NCBI GenBank assembly: GCA_010094025.1
Contig: ML991813.1
Span: forward strand, 62,001-126,000
DNA from: Viridothelium virens
Lineage: Eukaryota; Ascomycota; Dothideomycetes; Trypetheliales; Trypetheliaceae
DNA: 64,000 nt
Direction: 5' to 3'
Shown: positions 50,490 to 61,805 of the stretch, piece after piece
How positions within the stretch are numbered: the stretch's first letter is position 1
Layout: each line of letters opens with the position of its first letter
The notes under the pieces: generated by a model
Told to the model about the DNA's origin: nothing
Databases searched by the model: none
What the model saw: the letters and a program-made list of their open reading frames with translations, nothing else
Made by a program: the position numbers and the translations under genes

Positions 50490-51147
50490 ACCGTTGCGAG
50501 AACACTGGAGATAAGCCGAAGTTTTGCTTGTAGTTATGGATGTTGGATGCTGGGCAGTGAAGTCAAGCCAAGGCTAAATGCGATCGCTGAGTGGTGGCCT
50601 TGGGAGAAACATGCCAAAAGCGACTCTCCAACGTCCGAGTGGGCACTCGATGGTGCTACGAGTTAAATTGCGTTAGAAGCACAAGTCTAGCCATGAGCGC
50701 AGGGCCTCAGCTTTGCCATAGGGCCGCAAGTCTCGCCGTAACGAGAAGTCGATCACAGTTGAAGGTAGCGCCACTTGCAGACGCAGCTCATAGCCAAGTC
50801 TGGTAGTAGTTTGCAATGAGTGCACCTGCTGTTCGGAAAATACGTAAAACTACGTAACCTACCTAACTAAGCTACATGTAGCCGCCTGCTCAATGCCAGC
50901 GTAGCTGCCACCCCTGTCGGTGCAGCTGTGCACACGCGACTGCGGAGTATTGGATGTGTTTCCGAATGGCATTCTTCACGTCACGCGGTTCCCGATCAAC
51001 GACTACCTGGGCAGGCACGGAGTACATACCTACGTCCCGGTTCCCTGGGCTCACAAACACATCAGTGTTCGTGGTTATAGCCTCGCGGCGATGTTTTTTG
51101 ACTTTTAAACACAGCAGTACCACGCTTCAATCTACGTCTTTATTGAT
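50490..51147. promoter_or_regulatory. Shared divergent promoter region
   Basis: 658 bases separate the start codons of the LAM-type gene (minus) and the MIT/coiled-coil gene (plus). It must hold both promoters. I could not assign specific factor sites. Confidence 0.5.
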
Positions 51148-52899
51148 ATGGAGGCAGCTCCGTTAACTTTGGTATGCGTCTCTACCGCACGCTTTGCCCA
51201 CAAGGTACTGTTCGCTAACCTATACATAGGCGCATTCGCATGCTCGCGTCGCGTCTCTTGAGATTCAAAAGTCTAACGCCACTGTCGCCAGTAAAGAACA
51301 TGAGCTTGCCGCAGGAGAATTCGCAAAAGCGGCTGAGCATACACGGGATACGGAGGTACGGCGCTGTCCGTCGACAGTTTGAGACCATGGATAACTGAAG
51401 ACATGTTGTAGGCATTTCGAATACTGAAGGTGCTGGAAGATCACCATCATCATCTGTCCAGAATCCTCAAATCGGACTCAAAAGTGCCGCTGGCGACTCC
51501 GAAGGTCGACAAGGATCAAGATCAGGATCAAGGCACAGCCCTACCAACAACTCCTGAGCCTCCGAAAAATGAGACCGCAGCAACTCCACCAACTCTTCGT
51601 TCACCCTCTCCAGAACTGAAGGCCAAGTCTCCATCCGAAGCTCTTTCCCAGCGCAGAGCTTCCCGGAATGTGCCTTCGTCAATAGCAAGCAATTTAGCCT
51701 CAGCGCGTGGTATACCATCTAGTCAAAAACGTCGCCCACAACCTGTGTCTCCTGCTTTGTCAACAAACAATGTCGAAGGGAAGATATCCAATGATCCTTC
51801 ACACCAGTTATCTCCAATAGCACGAAGGGAACTTGCGCAACAGCGTCTTTCAGGCCGAGCACTGAGTGCGAAGACGTCTCCGGGGAGTCGGGTCACTTCA
51901 GAGACAATGCCCAATGCCTTGACTGCTGACGAAACTAATTCCAAAGTTTCAACCCCGCTGAACGCAGCTCAGCAATCCAGTGACGACTCGTTTCAAAGGT
52001 TTTACTCAAATATCAGGGAGCGTATCTCCTCCTTACCCTCATATCTTGCATTCGCTGGTCTTCCTCTTTCCCCTTCGTCCGAATCTACAAACGATGCACC
52101 ATCTTCGACCTATTCGAATAAGATACCAATAGACAAAACCACTACGAACACCCGTGGCCGTACTGAGGCAAATCTGAATAACATCTTTTCAGGCGCAGCT
52201 CTTCGTGCCGTTAAAGATGATAATGGTAACGGCTTCGGGGGCGCGGAAAGCTTTTACGTTGTTCCATCAACAGGAGGAACAGTCTCATACGCTGGCATCC
52301 TTGGCCGAGAAGATTCTGGACAGCGCATGCGTCTATCTAATGGTAGCACAGGTGAGGGAGAGGGTTCGGATGAATTCGTAGACGCCCTGGAAAAGCCACA
52401 GCCGAGCAGTCCAAGGGCCAGCCGGAATCGAGAAGGTATCATACACGGTCTCAACGAAAAGGGGAAGAAGACGACGGAGGAGCTTTTATTGGAGAACAGC
52501 AATTTGAAGAAAGGAATTGATATCTTAAGTAGTAGACTCGCTCAGTGGGAAGTCGGTAGCCAGGCCCAAAGCATGGCACTCAGGCAAAGCGTTATGGCAG
52601 GCAGGACAGGAGGAGCAGCAATTGAAGGAGGGTCCGACGAGCCAGCAGGTGAAGGCAATGATGGACTCAATGCTAAAGCCAAAGGAAAAGCTGAAGACAC
52701 AACTGTTGCAGTCGTCCAAGACCAGGCTTCTCAGGAAGAGAGGAAGAAGCTCGAGGAGAGGATTGGCAAATTAGAACGGGAGAATGAGAAGCTTCTCTCA
52801 GTAGTTGTTCGTTATAGGGAGAGATGGGAGAAGTTAAAAGAGGGAGCAAGAACCCGACGAGACACAGGAGCAAAAGTCGAAGAAAGTAATCAATTATAG
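51148..52899 (+). CDS. MIT-like, coiled-coil protein resembling NRBF2/Atg38
   Basis: Three exons (51148-51171, 51230-51355, 51412-52899) give 545 residues. The N terminus MEAAPLTLAHSHARVA with ELAAGEFAKAAEHTRDTE and AFRILKVLEDHHHHLSRI forms a three-helix MIT-like unit spread over all three exons. The middle is Ser/Pro-rich and disordered. The C-terminal part is coiled coil: EELLLENSNLKKGIDILSSR, then EERKKLEERIGKLEREN and VVRYRERWEKLKEG. MIT plus a distant coiled coil is the layout of NRBF2/Atg38, the autophagy-specific PI3-kinase complex subunit, but sequence alone does not prove this. An unrelated vesicle-trafficking MIT protein is the alternative. Confidence 0.75.
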
Positions 52900-53522
52900 C
52901 TGTGGTAAAACAATGCCAAAATATTGCTCTCGCCCGATTCCTACTTCAATCACGCATGACACGAGCTTTTTGTTCGTATTTGTCGCATCATACCCAGCAT
53001 TCTACCTTACTGCGGTCGGGAGGCTCTTCAACTGGTAATACATTTTATTAATGGTTCGCGTTCATATGAGCCACCGTGGTTATAACAGTAAAGTTGCAAT
53101 AACATGGATTGCATTTATCACCATTTGAGTAACCACCCGACCGCGATAAGGTACTTTGTAGAGCGTCTTCTCCCACAAATGCTCCGTAGCTAGAAGTACC
53201 AAAATATAGTTGAACGGTGAAAGTATTTGGCGTCTCCATAAAGGACTTAGAAGAGATGCATATACTCGTCTTGTGTTCCTCGGAGATGCTCCAGTGTCGA
53301 AATTTTTGTGCAGTGTGTGACGAATGCGGCCCTGGAGCCATGACGCTACCCGTAGGATAGTTTGCAGTGAGAACTTCTAGCGCCGTCTCCTCGACTTCTC
53401 TCACAACTGCGAAACCCCAGCGATCACAACCCACCAACTATAGCGAGCTCCTCAATTTACAATTGCCTGACCAGGGCGAGCGTCTACGGACTCCATTGTT
53501 TCTGAACAACGTAACCGCGCTT
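52900..53522. other. Intergenic, upstream of the arginine attenuator leader
   Basis: No plus-strand gene seen. A minus-strand frame at 53048-53437 is open for 129 codons but begins with TTG and has no motif, so I leave it uncalled. The right part is the promoter of the carbamoyl-phosphate synthase gene. Confidence 0.45.
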
Positions 53523-53784
53523 ATGCGTTGTTTCCAGACTATCTATACGTCGCAGGTAAGGTCCAACGCCCTGTCGTAGTCACCGCCATTCCACTTGCCT
53601 CTAAAGTTGAACGAAGCGAGCATTGGGGCGGCGTTTCGTGCTAAGCGATACCGTCCAAAATAAAATGACTGACATTGCATCAACAGGACTATATCTCTGG
53701 TATGTGCGATAACAGCGAAAGGCCATGAACCTCTTCGCTAAGTGGATTTTTGCAGACCACGTCTGGAAGGCTTCAGTGAACTAA
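53523..53784 (+). promoter_or_regulatory. Arginine attenuator peptide uORF (24 codons, three exons)
   Basis: Cis-acting uORF of the downstream carbamoyl-phosphate synthase gene. In Neurospora arg-2 and yeast CPA1 the attenuator peptide stalls ribosomes at its own stop codon when arginine is abundant. Here exons 53523-53555, 53687-53699 and 53756-53784 join to 24 codons plus TAA, the Neurospora length. The peptide contains TSQDYISDHVWKA. Aspartate 12 and tryptophan 19, the residues known to be needed for stalling, are in place. The junctions use good signals: GTAAGG/CAACAG and GTATGT/TTGCAG. The stop lies 36 bases before the main start at 53821. In this leader the peptide cannot be read from unspliced RNA, because the frame closes in the first intron. 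Confidence 0.9.
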
Positions 53785-53820
53785 GGCATTGAACACGCTA
53801 CTTAATATCTTTACGATACA

Positions 53821-55282
53821 ATGCTTGGGCGTATCTTCCGACCGGTAGGACCTACGGTCCCGGCTGCCCTCGCTCGCAGCTGGAAAGTTGGCCCACCGGC
53901 TCGATTTTTGGCTACTGTTGGAGAAAATACGAATCGAGTTTTGTCACCGCGTAAGCCGCGAGCTACACCTGTTTCTCATGAGCGGGCAACCTTCACGATC
54001 AGAGTGAGAGCCGAACGAACAAGAATCAACACCGGTCTCCAACTATTTGCTAACCACCTTTTCTTAGGATGGACCCATATTTCACGGCAAATCTTTTGGT
54101 GCGAAATCCAACATCTCGGGGGAAGCCGTCTTCACGACTTCTTTGGTTGGATATCCTGAGTCTATGACCGACCCCTCATACCGTGGACAAATCTTGTGCT
54201 TTACCCAGCCTCTGATTGGGAATTATGGCGTCCCCTCCTCCGCCAGAGATGAGCATGGCCTTCTCCGATATTTCGAATCTCCCAATATACAGGCATGTGG
54301 TATTGTTGTTGCCGACGTTGCCGAACAGCATAGTCATTGGACTGCCGTTGAGAGCCTCGGTGAATGGTGCGCTAGGGAAGGCGTGCCAGCCATCTCAGGG
54401 GTCGACACGAGGGCAATCGTGACCCATCTCAGAGAACAAGGTTCATCTCTGGCTAGGATAACTGTTGGAGAAGAATATGATGCCGACGAGGATGAGGCAT
54501 ACGTGGATCCAGAGGGTATCAATCTGGTACGAAGGGTGAGCACAAAGGCTCCCTTTCACGTGAGCTCCTCAGGCGATCTCCACATTGCCCTCATCGACTG
54601 CGGTGTCAAGGAAAATATCCTCCGCAGTCTGGTACGTCGAGGTGCGAGCGTCACCGCTTTTCCTTATGATTACCCTATCCACAAAGTCGCCCATCACTTC
54701 GATGGGATTTTCATCTCAAACGGCCCTGGCGATCCAACGCACTGCCAACAGACTGTGTATCACCTACGCCAGATCATGAACAATTCTCAGCTACCCATCT
54801 TCGGCATCTGCCTCGGACATCAGCTACTCGCGCTTGCCGCTGGAGCTCGGACGATAAAACTCAAATATGGCAATCGTGCTCATAATATCCCCAGCCTCGA
54901 CGTCACAACGGGCAGATGCCACATTACCAGCCAAAATCACGGCTACGCTGTTGATACTGCGACGTTACCCCCACAGTGGAAAGAATTCTTTGTCAATCTC
55001 AATGACTCGAGCAACGAGGGAATGATCCACACCTCCCGCCCAATTTTCAGTACCCAGTTTCATCCTGAAGCCAAAGGAGGACCGCAGGACTCCTCGTATC
55101 TCTTTGATGTGTACCTGGACAATGTGAGACAGCTGAAGAAAACACAGGCAGTGCTACAGCCGGAGAAGGATACAAGGCCGAGCCCGTTGCTGGTCGACCT
55201 GCTCTCCAAGGAAAGGGTAGGTGTGCAACCGGGAGTGCCGGAATTCAAGCACCAGCCGGCTGCCGTGGCTGCAGCGGCATAA
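53821..55282 (+). CDS. cpa1: Carbamoyl-phosphate synthase, arginine-specific, small subunit
   Basis: Glutamine amidotransferase subunit that supplies ammonia to the large subunit for carbamoyl phosphate in arginine synthesis; mitochondrial in filamentous fungi (Neurospora arg-2). Exons 53821-54003 and 54068-55282 give 465 residues. The first about 40 residues ([20 protein letters not shown] and onward) are basic and lack acidic residues, as in a mitochondrial presequence. The synthase N-domain reads [18 protein letters not shown] and [20 protein letters not shown]. The class I amidotransferase domain has the nucleophile in [17 protein letters not shown] and the His-Glu pair in [11 protein letters not shown]. 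Translation is expected to fall when arginine is plentiful, through the attenuator uORF at 53523-53784. Confidence 0.96.
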
Positions 55283-56306
55283 GGCAGGATTTTGAAAGTG
55301 GGATGTGGAGGGACGGAAGGATTTTTCAATTTTTTGTTTTTTTGCTATTGAAAGCACAGTCATCTCTACGATATGCTATGCACCCCAACTTCCTAAATAA
55401 GCTGCAAATAAAATTGGTTGGCGTTCAGATGATCAAGGAAAAGGAAGGAGTGCATTATAGTTACATTGCGTGATCGGATTTGTGATGCTACCGAGACTCT
55501 CCGTGTCAAGTCTATGGGTGTTGACTGTGTGATATTGTCTGGCCTGCAATGATAAGATCACGTGCGGGTAGGATGGTGACCGGAGCTCAAAGCCAATTGG
55601 AGTGAAGAGGCAAGCGCGTAGATTCACTACTCTGTATTCCCCTCTAACTTCCAGTGCCTCCTTACCTAACATTAAGCCTCCAGGCCAACCTCCATCCTAA
55701 TAACAATCTGCCCACAGGCATTGTTCCTGACGTAGGTACCTTACTTCTCGATGATCGAACTAAAAGGCGGCCTCGGGGAGGTAGGCAAGGCTTCCCGGAT
55801 CAGGATCGTTTGGCTGTCATAGACGCGCCACTGCCGGTCTGTCGCCCTGGGTATTTCTATCGACGACAGTGAGCACGCAACACCCGGTGACCACTTTTTT
55901 TTTTCGAGGCTATAACCACTCTAGATTGCCGCCATGATCCTGGATCCCTCGCTCCACCTTGCTGTAGGGCCCCGCCTCTATCGATGACAGGAGATGCTCA
56001 TTGCGCTCGGCGTCGCCTACTAGAGGCCGCCGGTGCGGCGGCAAACCTTTTCAGCTGCACTGCAATCCGAGAGACGCCAGGACCTTCACAGACGCCCCGA
56101 GCGTAAGTGAATCGGTTGGCAACTAGTGGACCTTCTCAGTCGGGAGCTGGGCGCAATCGATTCGTAAGGGCAGACGCTGTCTTTGCCTTTCTCAGCTTAT
56201 TCCCCTTCTCTTGGCCCGCTCTTCTTCTGCCACGCAGACTTATCCACCCAGCCCTATTTCCTGCCGGTATAAAACATGAACGTTCTTGTCCTTTGATCTG
56301 CGCCAC
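55283..56306. other. Intergenic, nothing seen
   Basis: Short frames only. Right end is the 5' flank of the small unrecognised gene at 56307. Confidence 0.45.
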
Positions 56307-56858
56307 ATGGTCCCACAACTGCCGCCTAAGGCGTCAAAGCGCGCGGTAAGATCCTTCATGACCAAGCTCTCGGTTGACGTCGATGGGTATCGTGGACGGC
56401 ATCGACCTTCTCTCAGACCAGCGCCTGACTCAAGCGTTCCGGGACTCCCAAGGCTCTCCGACGCTCTGTTAACGAGACGCCCCGAAACTCCAAGACAGCC
56501 TTCGAAACCAGTGCTTGTGGTAAGCTTATATCTAAGATCTCACCCAAGCGATTGCGAGAAGGATCTGTCAGCACTAGGAAGGGGCGCATGATCTCCTTTT
56601 CCATAACTGCGCGACATACATGCGCCAGGTGCAAATAGGCAAGAGGGGTCCGGCTTCAATTTCCGTGGGAAGCATCTTTCCTTGCCGTCCGAGTATCGGG
56701 GTCGTGCATTCTTGAGGCTCACCCGCGATCCGTGGTTACTGAAAGAGGTAGGCTTGGAAGCTAACGATCCCATGCAAATACTTGACCCGAGGACCGGCAA
56801 GGTTTTTACCTTCCCTCGAGGATCAACTGCTGCCCAACGTGCTCGTGAGATCAAATAA
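56307..56858 (+). CDS. Small hypothetical protein, two exons
   Basis: I do not recognise it. Exon 56307-56519 starts MVPQLPPKASKRAVRSFMTK and ends PRQPSKPVLV at a GTAAGC donor. Exon 56646-56858 reads GFNFRGKHLSLPSEYRGRAF, RLTRDPWLLKEVGLEANDPM and TGKVFTFPRGSTAAQRAREI before TAA. The second exon has the composition and ordered hydrophobic pattern of conserved protein; the first is basic and Pro-rich, possibly a targeting segment. The 126-base intron is chosen because its acceptor (GCAAGAG) keeps phase zero. Another acceptor is possible, and the first exon could belong to a different start. Total about 141 residues. Confidence 0.5.
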
Positions 56859-57134
56859 CCTTCCCTACTCCCCGCAATGTCGGAACTTAAGATCCTCAGC
56901 CTTATATGGGTTGAGCGTTCGGGTAAGCGCCGCAGGGGAAATGTCTGGTTCGTGTTTCACAGACTAGACAAAGGCATGTTCTGTCATTTGTAATGATAAT
57001 AAAGTGGTTTCGCGTCAAGAATTGAAAAAGTCGACACATTCCCTTCTCCTGAGAGAACTTGATAGTCCAAAAGGAGCTTATAAATTAGCTTACAACTCCA
57101 AGTCTGACTTGCAGGGACGATCTCTGCATGAACG

Positions 57135-58151
57135 ATGCCGCCGGACGGCTCTTCGATCAACGCCGTCAACACCCCGCAAATCTCTATACCACGTCAATTG
57201 GAGTCATTCTCATTATACGCCCCACCGAGCACTGATCTTCATCGTCAAACTCCAATCAATGACACGGTCACTGCGCCAATTCTGTACCTGACCCCCTCCC
57301 ATCCATTTACTGGAGCCGAAGTCACCGTATCTGCAAAATGGGAACTTGAATGGGATCAGGCGGGGCTTGTCATCTTCACAGGAGATGTGTGTAGCAGTAT
57401 TGACCAAGCTACAACCCCATCCAGTGCTCCGCTGCACCCTGCAGCTCTGGAAGACCGTGATCAGGATCCATATGAAGAAGACCAAGCTCCACCTGCATAT
57501 TCGGCCCCATCACGACACTCAAAGTGGGTCAAAGCAAGCCTTGAATTCACAAACAATGCTCTACACGCTACTTCCGTTTCTGCAACTCTCGATGGTGCGG
57601 ACCTTGCGATAGCACCATTACCGCCTCCATATTACAACACTCATCAGATGCAAAGTCAATTGTCCGGCACTCCCCGTTCTTTGTCTCCTTGGTCGTCTGA
57701 CTATCCCGAACATAATTTCCTTCGCTCTAACAATTCTCCCCCGTACGCTTTGAACCGATACCGTGCTCGCGCACTAGCATCTGCTGCTGCAACTATCCCT
57801 GGTCGTACTGATCTCCGCCTCAAACTGGAACGCATAGGGTACGCGCTATGGGTCTGGTACGAAGACCCCTCGCCTCCTCCCTATTCGACGGAACTGAACT
57901 GGAAGAAACTCCGAGAGATATCCGGGTTCTTCTGGGGAATCGAGGACAAGGAAATCAAAATCGGGGTCACTGCCAGCCGACCTGCAAATTTTGGTATGAG
58001 CGTCTGGGAAAGGGAGCACGGTGGTGCTGCGCTTAGTCAGACGTCGGCCGAGGGGTCTGCTGGTGAAGTGGAAGGATTGGACGGTGGAGATCCGGATCTA
58101 ACTGCGAGAAGAGGATTGCTTGTGCACTTCGAGGATCTGGAGATCTGGTAA
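57135..58151 (+). CDS. DUF1349 (Ree1-like) protein with PPxY motifs
   Basis: Single exon, 338 residues from ATG 57135 (MPPDGSSINAVNTPQ). The conserved concanavalin-like DUF1349 pattern is interleaved with insertions: EWDQAGLVIFTGD, then KWVKASLEFTNNALHATSVS, LRLKLERIGYALWVWYED, WKKLREISGFFWGIEDKE and IKIGVTASRPANF. It closes with GLLVHFEDLEIW. Ree1 in yeast affects enolase activity, but the family reaction is unproven. Insertions carry PPAYSAP, PPPYYN and PPPYST, all PPxY-type WW-domain ligands. The start is 276 bases after the stop of the preceding small gene. Confidence 0.82.
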   Translation: MPPDGSSINAVNTPQISIPRQLESFSLYAPPSTDLHRQTPINDTVTAPILYLTPSHPFTGAEVTVSAKWELEWDQAGLVIFTGDVCSSIDQATTPSSAPLHPAALEDRDQDPYEEDQAPPAYSAPSRHSKWVKASLEFTNNALHATSVSATLDGADLAIAPLPPPYYNTHQMQSQLSGTPRSLSPWSSDYPEHNFLRSNNSPPYALNRYRARALASAAATIPGRTDLRLKLERIGYALWVWYEDPSPPPYSTELNWKKLREISGFFWGIEDKEIKIGVTASRPANFGMSVWEREHGGAALSQTSAEGSAGEVEGLDGGDPDLTARRGLLVHFEDLEIW

Positions 58152-58558
58152 GGCTGAGACCTATCGTTCAAATTGACATGTGAAGATCCACTTTCGTTAC
58201 CCCCTGATGTTCCGGAACTCGGAAGAGTTCCTTCACCTCAGCCCGAGTTTAATGACTATTCCATTACGCATTTAATGCGCAAGCTTTATATTCGCATTCA
58301 CTTCTCGCTATTCCTTCATTTGATTCACCTTTATGTCCAAGTGGCGAGCTTTTATGATATCAACATTACCTCCATCGTAGCACAACCGTGAAGGGCTTTT
58401 TGAACATGTCCATCTTCCACTCTCAGAACTCCAGGTCAACCGTTACAAAAATTCCGGGTGACCCTACCCCAAGCTTAATCTCTCGACCCCACGTCCCTAC
58501 ATTAGTCCTCTCAACCCTTCCCTCCTTCTTCTCCTTCCTCTTTCGCCCTCTCCCATCT

Positions 58559-59227
58559 TCACCCACCCCGTTCACGCGTCCTCCTCCCTGCCTTCCCCGC
58601 ATACCTCGCCCCCCAAAACAGATCCCTCCTTCCCAACTCCTCTAGCGCTCCCTTCCCCACCTCTCCCTCCGCTGCTGGCACTCCCAAGCTCACGGAACCC
58701 CTCAGAGCAGAAAGATCCCCTGATTCGGCTGCTGTACATAGCAGCTGCCCCCGTTGTGTGTGTGCCGCAGCCAGAATGCGCGCCTCTTCTGGGCCGATGG
58801 GCTCGTTAGTGGTGCGAGGGGTGGCGAGGGCGATGGCTTCTGCGAGATCAGACAGGATAGATCCTGTGAGGTGCTGCTGCTGATGTGACGAAAGAGGGGG
58901 TCCTTCGTGGGAGGGTTTGGAGTTGCTGGGGGCGAGGAAGAGATGAGTTGTGTTCGCACGAAGGAGGTAGAGCGAAGCACGGGTGGAGTGATGGGCTATG
59001 AGAGCGTCGAGTTGGCTTTTGGCTTTTTTGATGGTTTCTGGTGGGTATTGGGGGCTAGTGATGGTGGCGAGGATTTCGGACTCTATCTGCGAAAGGGGCG
59101 GTTGCCTGGTGGAGTGTCCCGGGGGATGTTCGGGTCTGGTAGTTGGAGACTGCTGGAGTTTGGTATTCAAAGGACTATTTGGAGCTTGCCGAGCATTCTC
59201 GTTCAAGCTCGTCGGTTCCAAAGCCAT
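58559..59227 (-). CDS. TPR protein, TTC36-like
   Basis: Single exon of 222 residues from ATG 59227 (MALEPTSLNENARQ). After a Pro/Ser-rich front, helix pairs resemble the TTC36 family of small TPR proteins. These include LDALIAHHSTRASLYLLRAN, SILSDLAEAIALATPRT and ARILAAAHTQRGQLL, and then ALEELGRRDLFWGARYAGKA near the end. Function in fungi is unknown; the human relative binds chaperones. It is convergent with the DUF1349 gene, 407 bases apart. Confidence 0.75.
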   Translation of the reverse strand: MALEPTSLNENARQAPNSPLNTKLQQSPTTRPEHPPGHSTRQPPLSQIESEILATITSPQYPPETIKKAKSQLDALIAHHSTRASLYLLRANTTHLFLAPSNSKPSHEGPPLSSHQQQHLTGSILSDLAEAIALATPRTTNEPIGPEEARILAAAHTQRGQLLCTAAESGDLSALRGSVSLGVPAAEGEVGKGALEELGRRDLFWGARYAGKAGRRTRERGG

Positions 59228-60699
59228 AATACAAACGCTGGGGTCCTTGAGGAACTACCTAGTTGGGGAGTAGAAAGTGCCATTTGATGGAAAGAACTAG
59301 CATTATAATCACTCTCGTGCTGCAGCCGCAAAGCGACTACACATGCATCAGCTAACCTGATGGATATCTATCTTCCCAAAATATATGGTTTCCCATTGTT
59401 CTGGAATCGTGGTAGTGGGAAGATGCGAGCATATATGGCCGAAGCAAGCCGTGGCGTCGGCTACACTCGGTTTGCAGTCCCCTTCTCCTTACCACCTATT
59501 TTAGTCCCAACCAAGCCGCACTTTTGACTGGATTGTTAACTGCACGATGGTACGCCGTGGTAGTGGGTAGCCAGTTACACTTGATTTTAGTGTAAAAGCC
59601 GACGAAGGCGACTTGATATGTTCCATAAGCCTCAGATGCAAGCAAATATCTGCTAATCTGCAGACAAAGCTGCTCTTCATCCCAGCCTCCACTTGCCAGC
59701 GTCTCTGATGATTATGTGTATCTTTGTTTACTGGTATTGGTGCCTCAAACAAGTCGTCCGTCCTTCTCGAACCCTTGGGCTTGCAATGCAGTGACGACGA
59801 AAGTCAGATTGTCTGTTCCATGAGGATTCCGCTTGTCGCCTTACACAGTACGTGCGTTGGACATAGGCTGACGGTATTCATTTATTCACAAAGGGAGGGC
59901 ATCGGAAGAATCTGGAGTTCTCATGTTAGAGCGCATGGCGGAACATCCATTAGCAGACGATCGAACAATGGTGGATGGATTACTACTACGGAACCGAAGC
60001 AGAGTACAGGACATTCAGCTTTTACTCCGCCTCCTCCTTTGTCTCGAAGTTGCCTGACCAGGTTTCTGCGGAGGTTAGACATCCACAGGAGCCTGTCTTG
60101 CCTTCCGTATTCTATAGTACCCTGCATAATTCTTTTCACCTGCTTATAAATGAGTATGCGACTTTTTGATGTGGACACGACAAGGTTTCAGGTAGTTGAA
60201 CGAGGTCCCATCTCGTATAGCAGATGGCGGATTTCCTAATTTCGTAATGCTCTCTATCTTTGTGCGAGGCCTTACTGACTAAGTCTGTCCGCTTCTAGGC
60301 CTTGATAGACGGGACCCACATCGTCAGTAGAGTAGGGTGTAATATAGGTAGTGTCCACCTTTCCCGCTACAGCACTATCGGCAGCCATTTTCAATGTAAT
60401 CATTGCTGCAAATGCAGACTTCCAATGATCGTCTGACCGTCAGAGCTGGAAGCATCTATTCCCCTGGCTGACCGTGCTGTACGGGGATCAACCAAGTGTC
60501 GTATGCTCCGACCTCGCTCGTCACCGGCTCTTTCAAACACCGTACGAAGGAAAAAAGGAAGATCCATGCGATCTGTTGTATGATGCTGAGGTACATGGCT
60601 AATGTTATATTACTGTAAGGGTATATTTGACCTTTTCAAATGCGGAAGCTCGATCATTCAGCGATAGATTGTCCTTCACTTGCTTTTGCGATCTCGTCC
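59228..60699. other. Intergenic, nothing recognised
   Basis: Between the TTC36-like gene and the acyltransferase gene. A plus-strand frame at 59724-60149 (141 codons) has no motif or exon partner. Confidence 0.45.
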
Positions 60700-61805
60700 C
60701 TATCTCCGTTTCCTTGTCCAAGCCCGCACAAAATCTATCTTTTCTCTCACGCCCAATCCCACCCTCTTCACTCTTCCCAGTCGGGCAAGCGCCTCTCCAA
60801 TCTTGTCTAGCACTCTCTTCTCTTCCACACCTAATCCTTCCCCAGCTGTTATTCCATTTTCTAAGGTCGGGTCATCCGGAGCACTCTCCCCATTAATCTC
60901 AAGAGTCGCCTTCTCATCTGTAACAGCCGCAGAATTGTAGATACATTCTGCAATCCGCACCCGAATGCAATGCGTCGAACGCGAATTGAGGTTCCATAGA
61001 AACTTGAGATATTCCCCCGGCACCGGTGTTGTAATGTCCGGAGCTGTATACCGCAGACTGACAGGAAATATTTTGGTCTCGGCCGGGGCAGAGAGCAGAC
61101 TGAGACTGAAAGGGAGGATGGCGCGACCGTTGGTGGTGGTACACTCGGGAAAGACAACGACCGGTCGGTCGGGATGTTGCTGGAGAAGAGTGGAAAGGTC
61201 GACAAGTGTGGCATTGTGAGGTGGATGAAGGGTGGGAGGAGCAAGCGCATGGAGCATAGCTTGAAGAAGCGAGATCGGTTGGACAAGGCGATAACCGGGA
61301 TAGGAGGCTGTGAAGACGGGATCGAAGATCGCGGCTAGGTAGAGGGCATCAAGAGGGGAGGTATGGGAGGAGGAGATGATGGTCCCAGGGCCGGGTACTC
61401 GTGTGGCAGTATGTTTTGCGAGCGAGCTGAGCATATTAGCATACGATCTTGGCGCATCTGGGTCAACATCTTCAATACCCTTTCTTGACTCCATCGATTT
61501 GTAGATCAATCCACCATATTCCAGGTGTTCCTAGTATAAGCCATAATGCCGCCTTTTTGCCCAGAGATCCAATCGGGAGCCATTGAAAGATGAGGAAATA
61601 AGTAATGCTGACTGTCAAAAGTATTGGTATTCGCACGGCGAAGAGAAAAAGGTTCAGCGGGAGAAATGCGCCCGAGGGCTGCGTTGGCACGGGAAAGAAA
61701 GGCGCGATGCCAGAACCTTAAATCTCCATTAGCGAAAGAGTCCTGAGCACGGTCTCTGTGATGCGTGTACTTACCTCTATCGCGATATTGGGAGTACTTT
61801 TCCAT
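60700..61805 (-). CDS. loa1: Lysophosphatidic acid acyltransferase, LOA1/VPS66 type
   Basis: PlsC-family acyltransferase; yeast Loa1 (Vps66) makes phosphatidic acid from lysophosphatidic acid at ER/lipid droplets. Exons 61805-61775, 61716-61479 and 61426-60700 give 331 residues. The N terminus MEKYSQYRDRGSGIAPFFP is made by the first splice. Hydrophobic segments FLFAVRIPILLTVSITYFLI and WLILGTPGIWW follow. The second splice yields KKGSLAKHTATRVPGPG. The acyltransferase motif HTSPLD (H-x4-D) sits in IISSSHTSPLDALYLAAIF. VVVFPECTTTNGRAILPFS is the second block, with cysteine where many relatives have glycine (PEGT). The polar C-terminal tail ends in basic residues. The gene is divergent from the kinesin gene at 62367. 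Confidence 0.9.

Noticed and set aside
53048-53437. Minus-strand open frame of 129 codons upstream of the attenuator leader
   Set aside because: Begins with TTG, lacks any motif, and overlaps the promoter side of a well-supported gene.
59724-60149. Plus-strand frame of 141 codons
   Set aside because: No domain, no exon partner; chance openness is sufficient.
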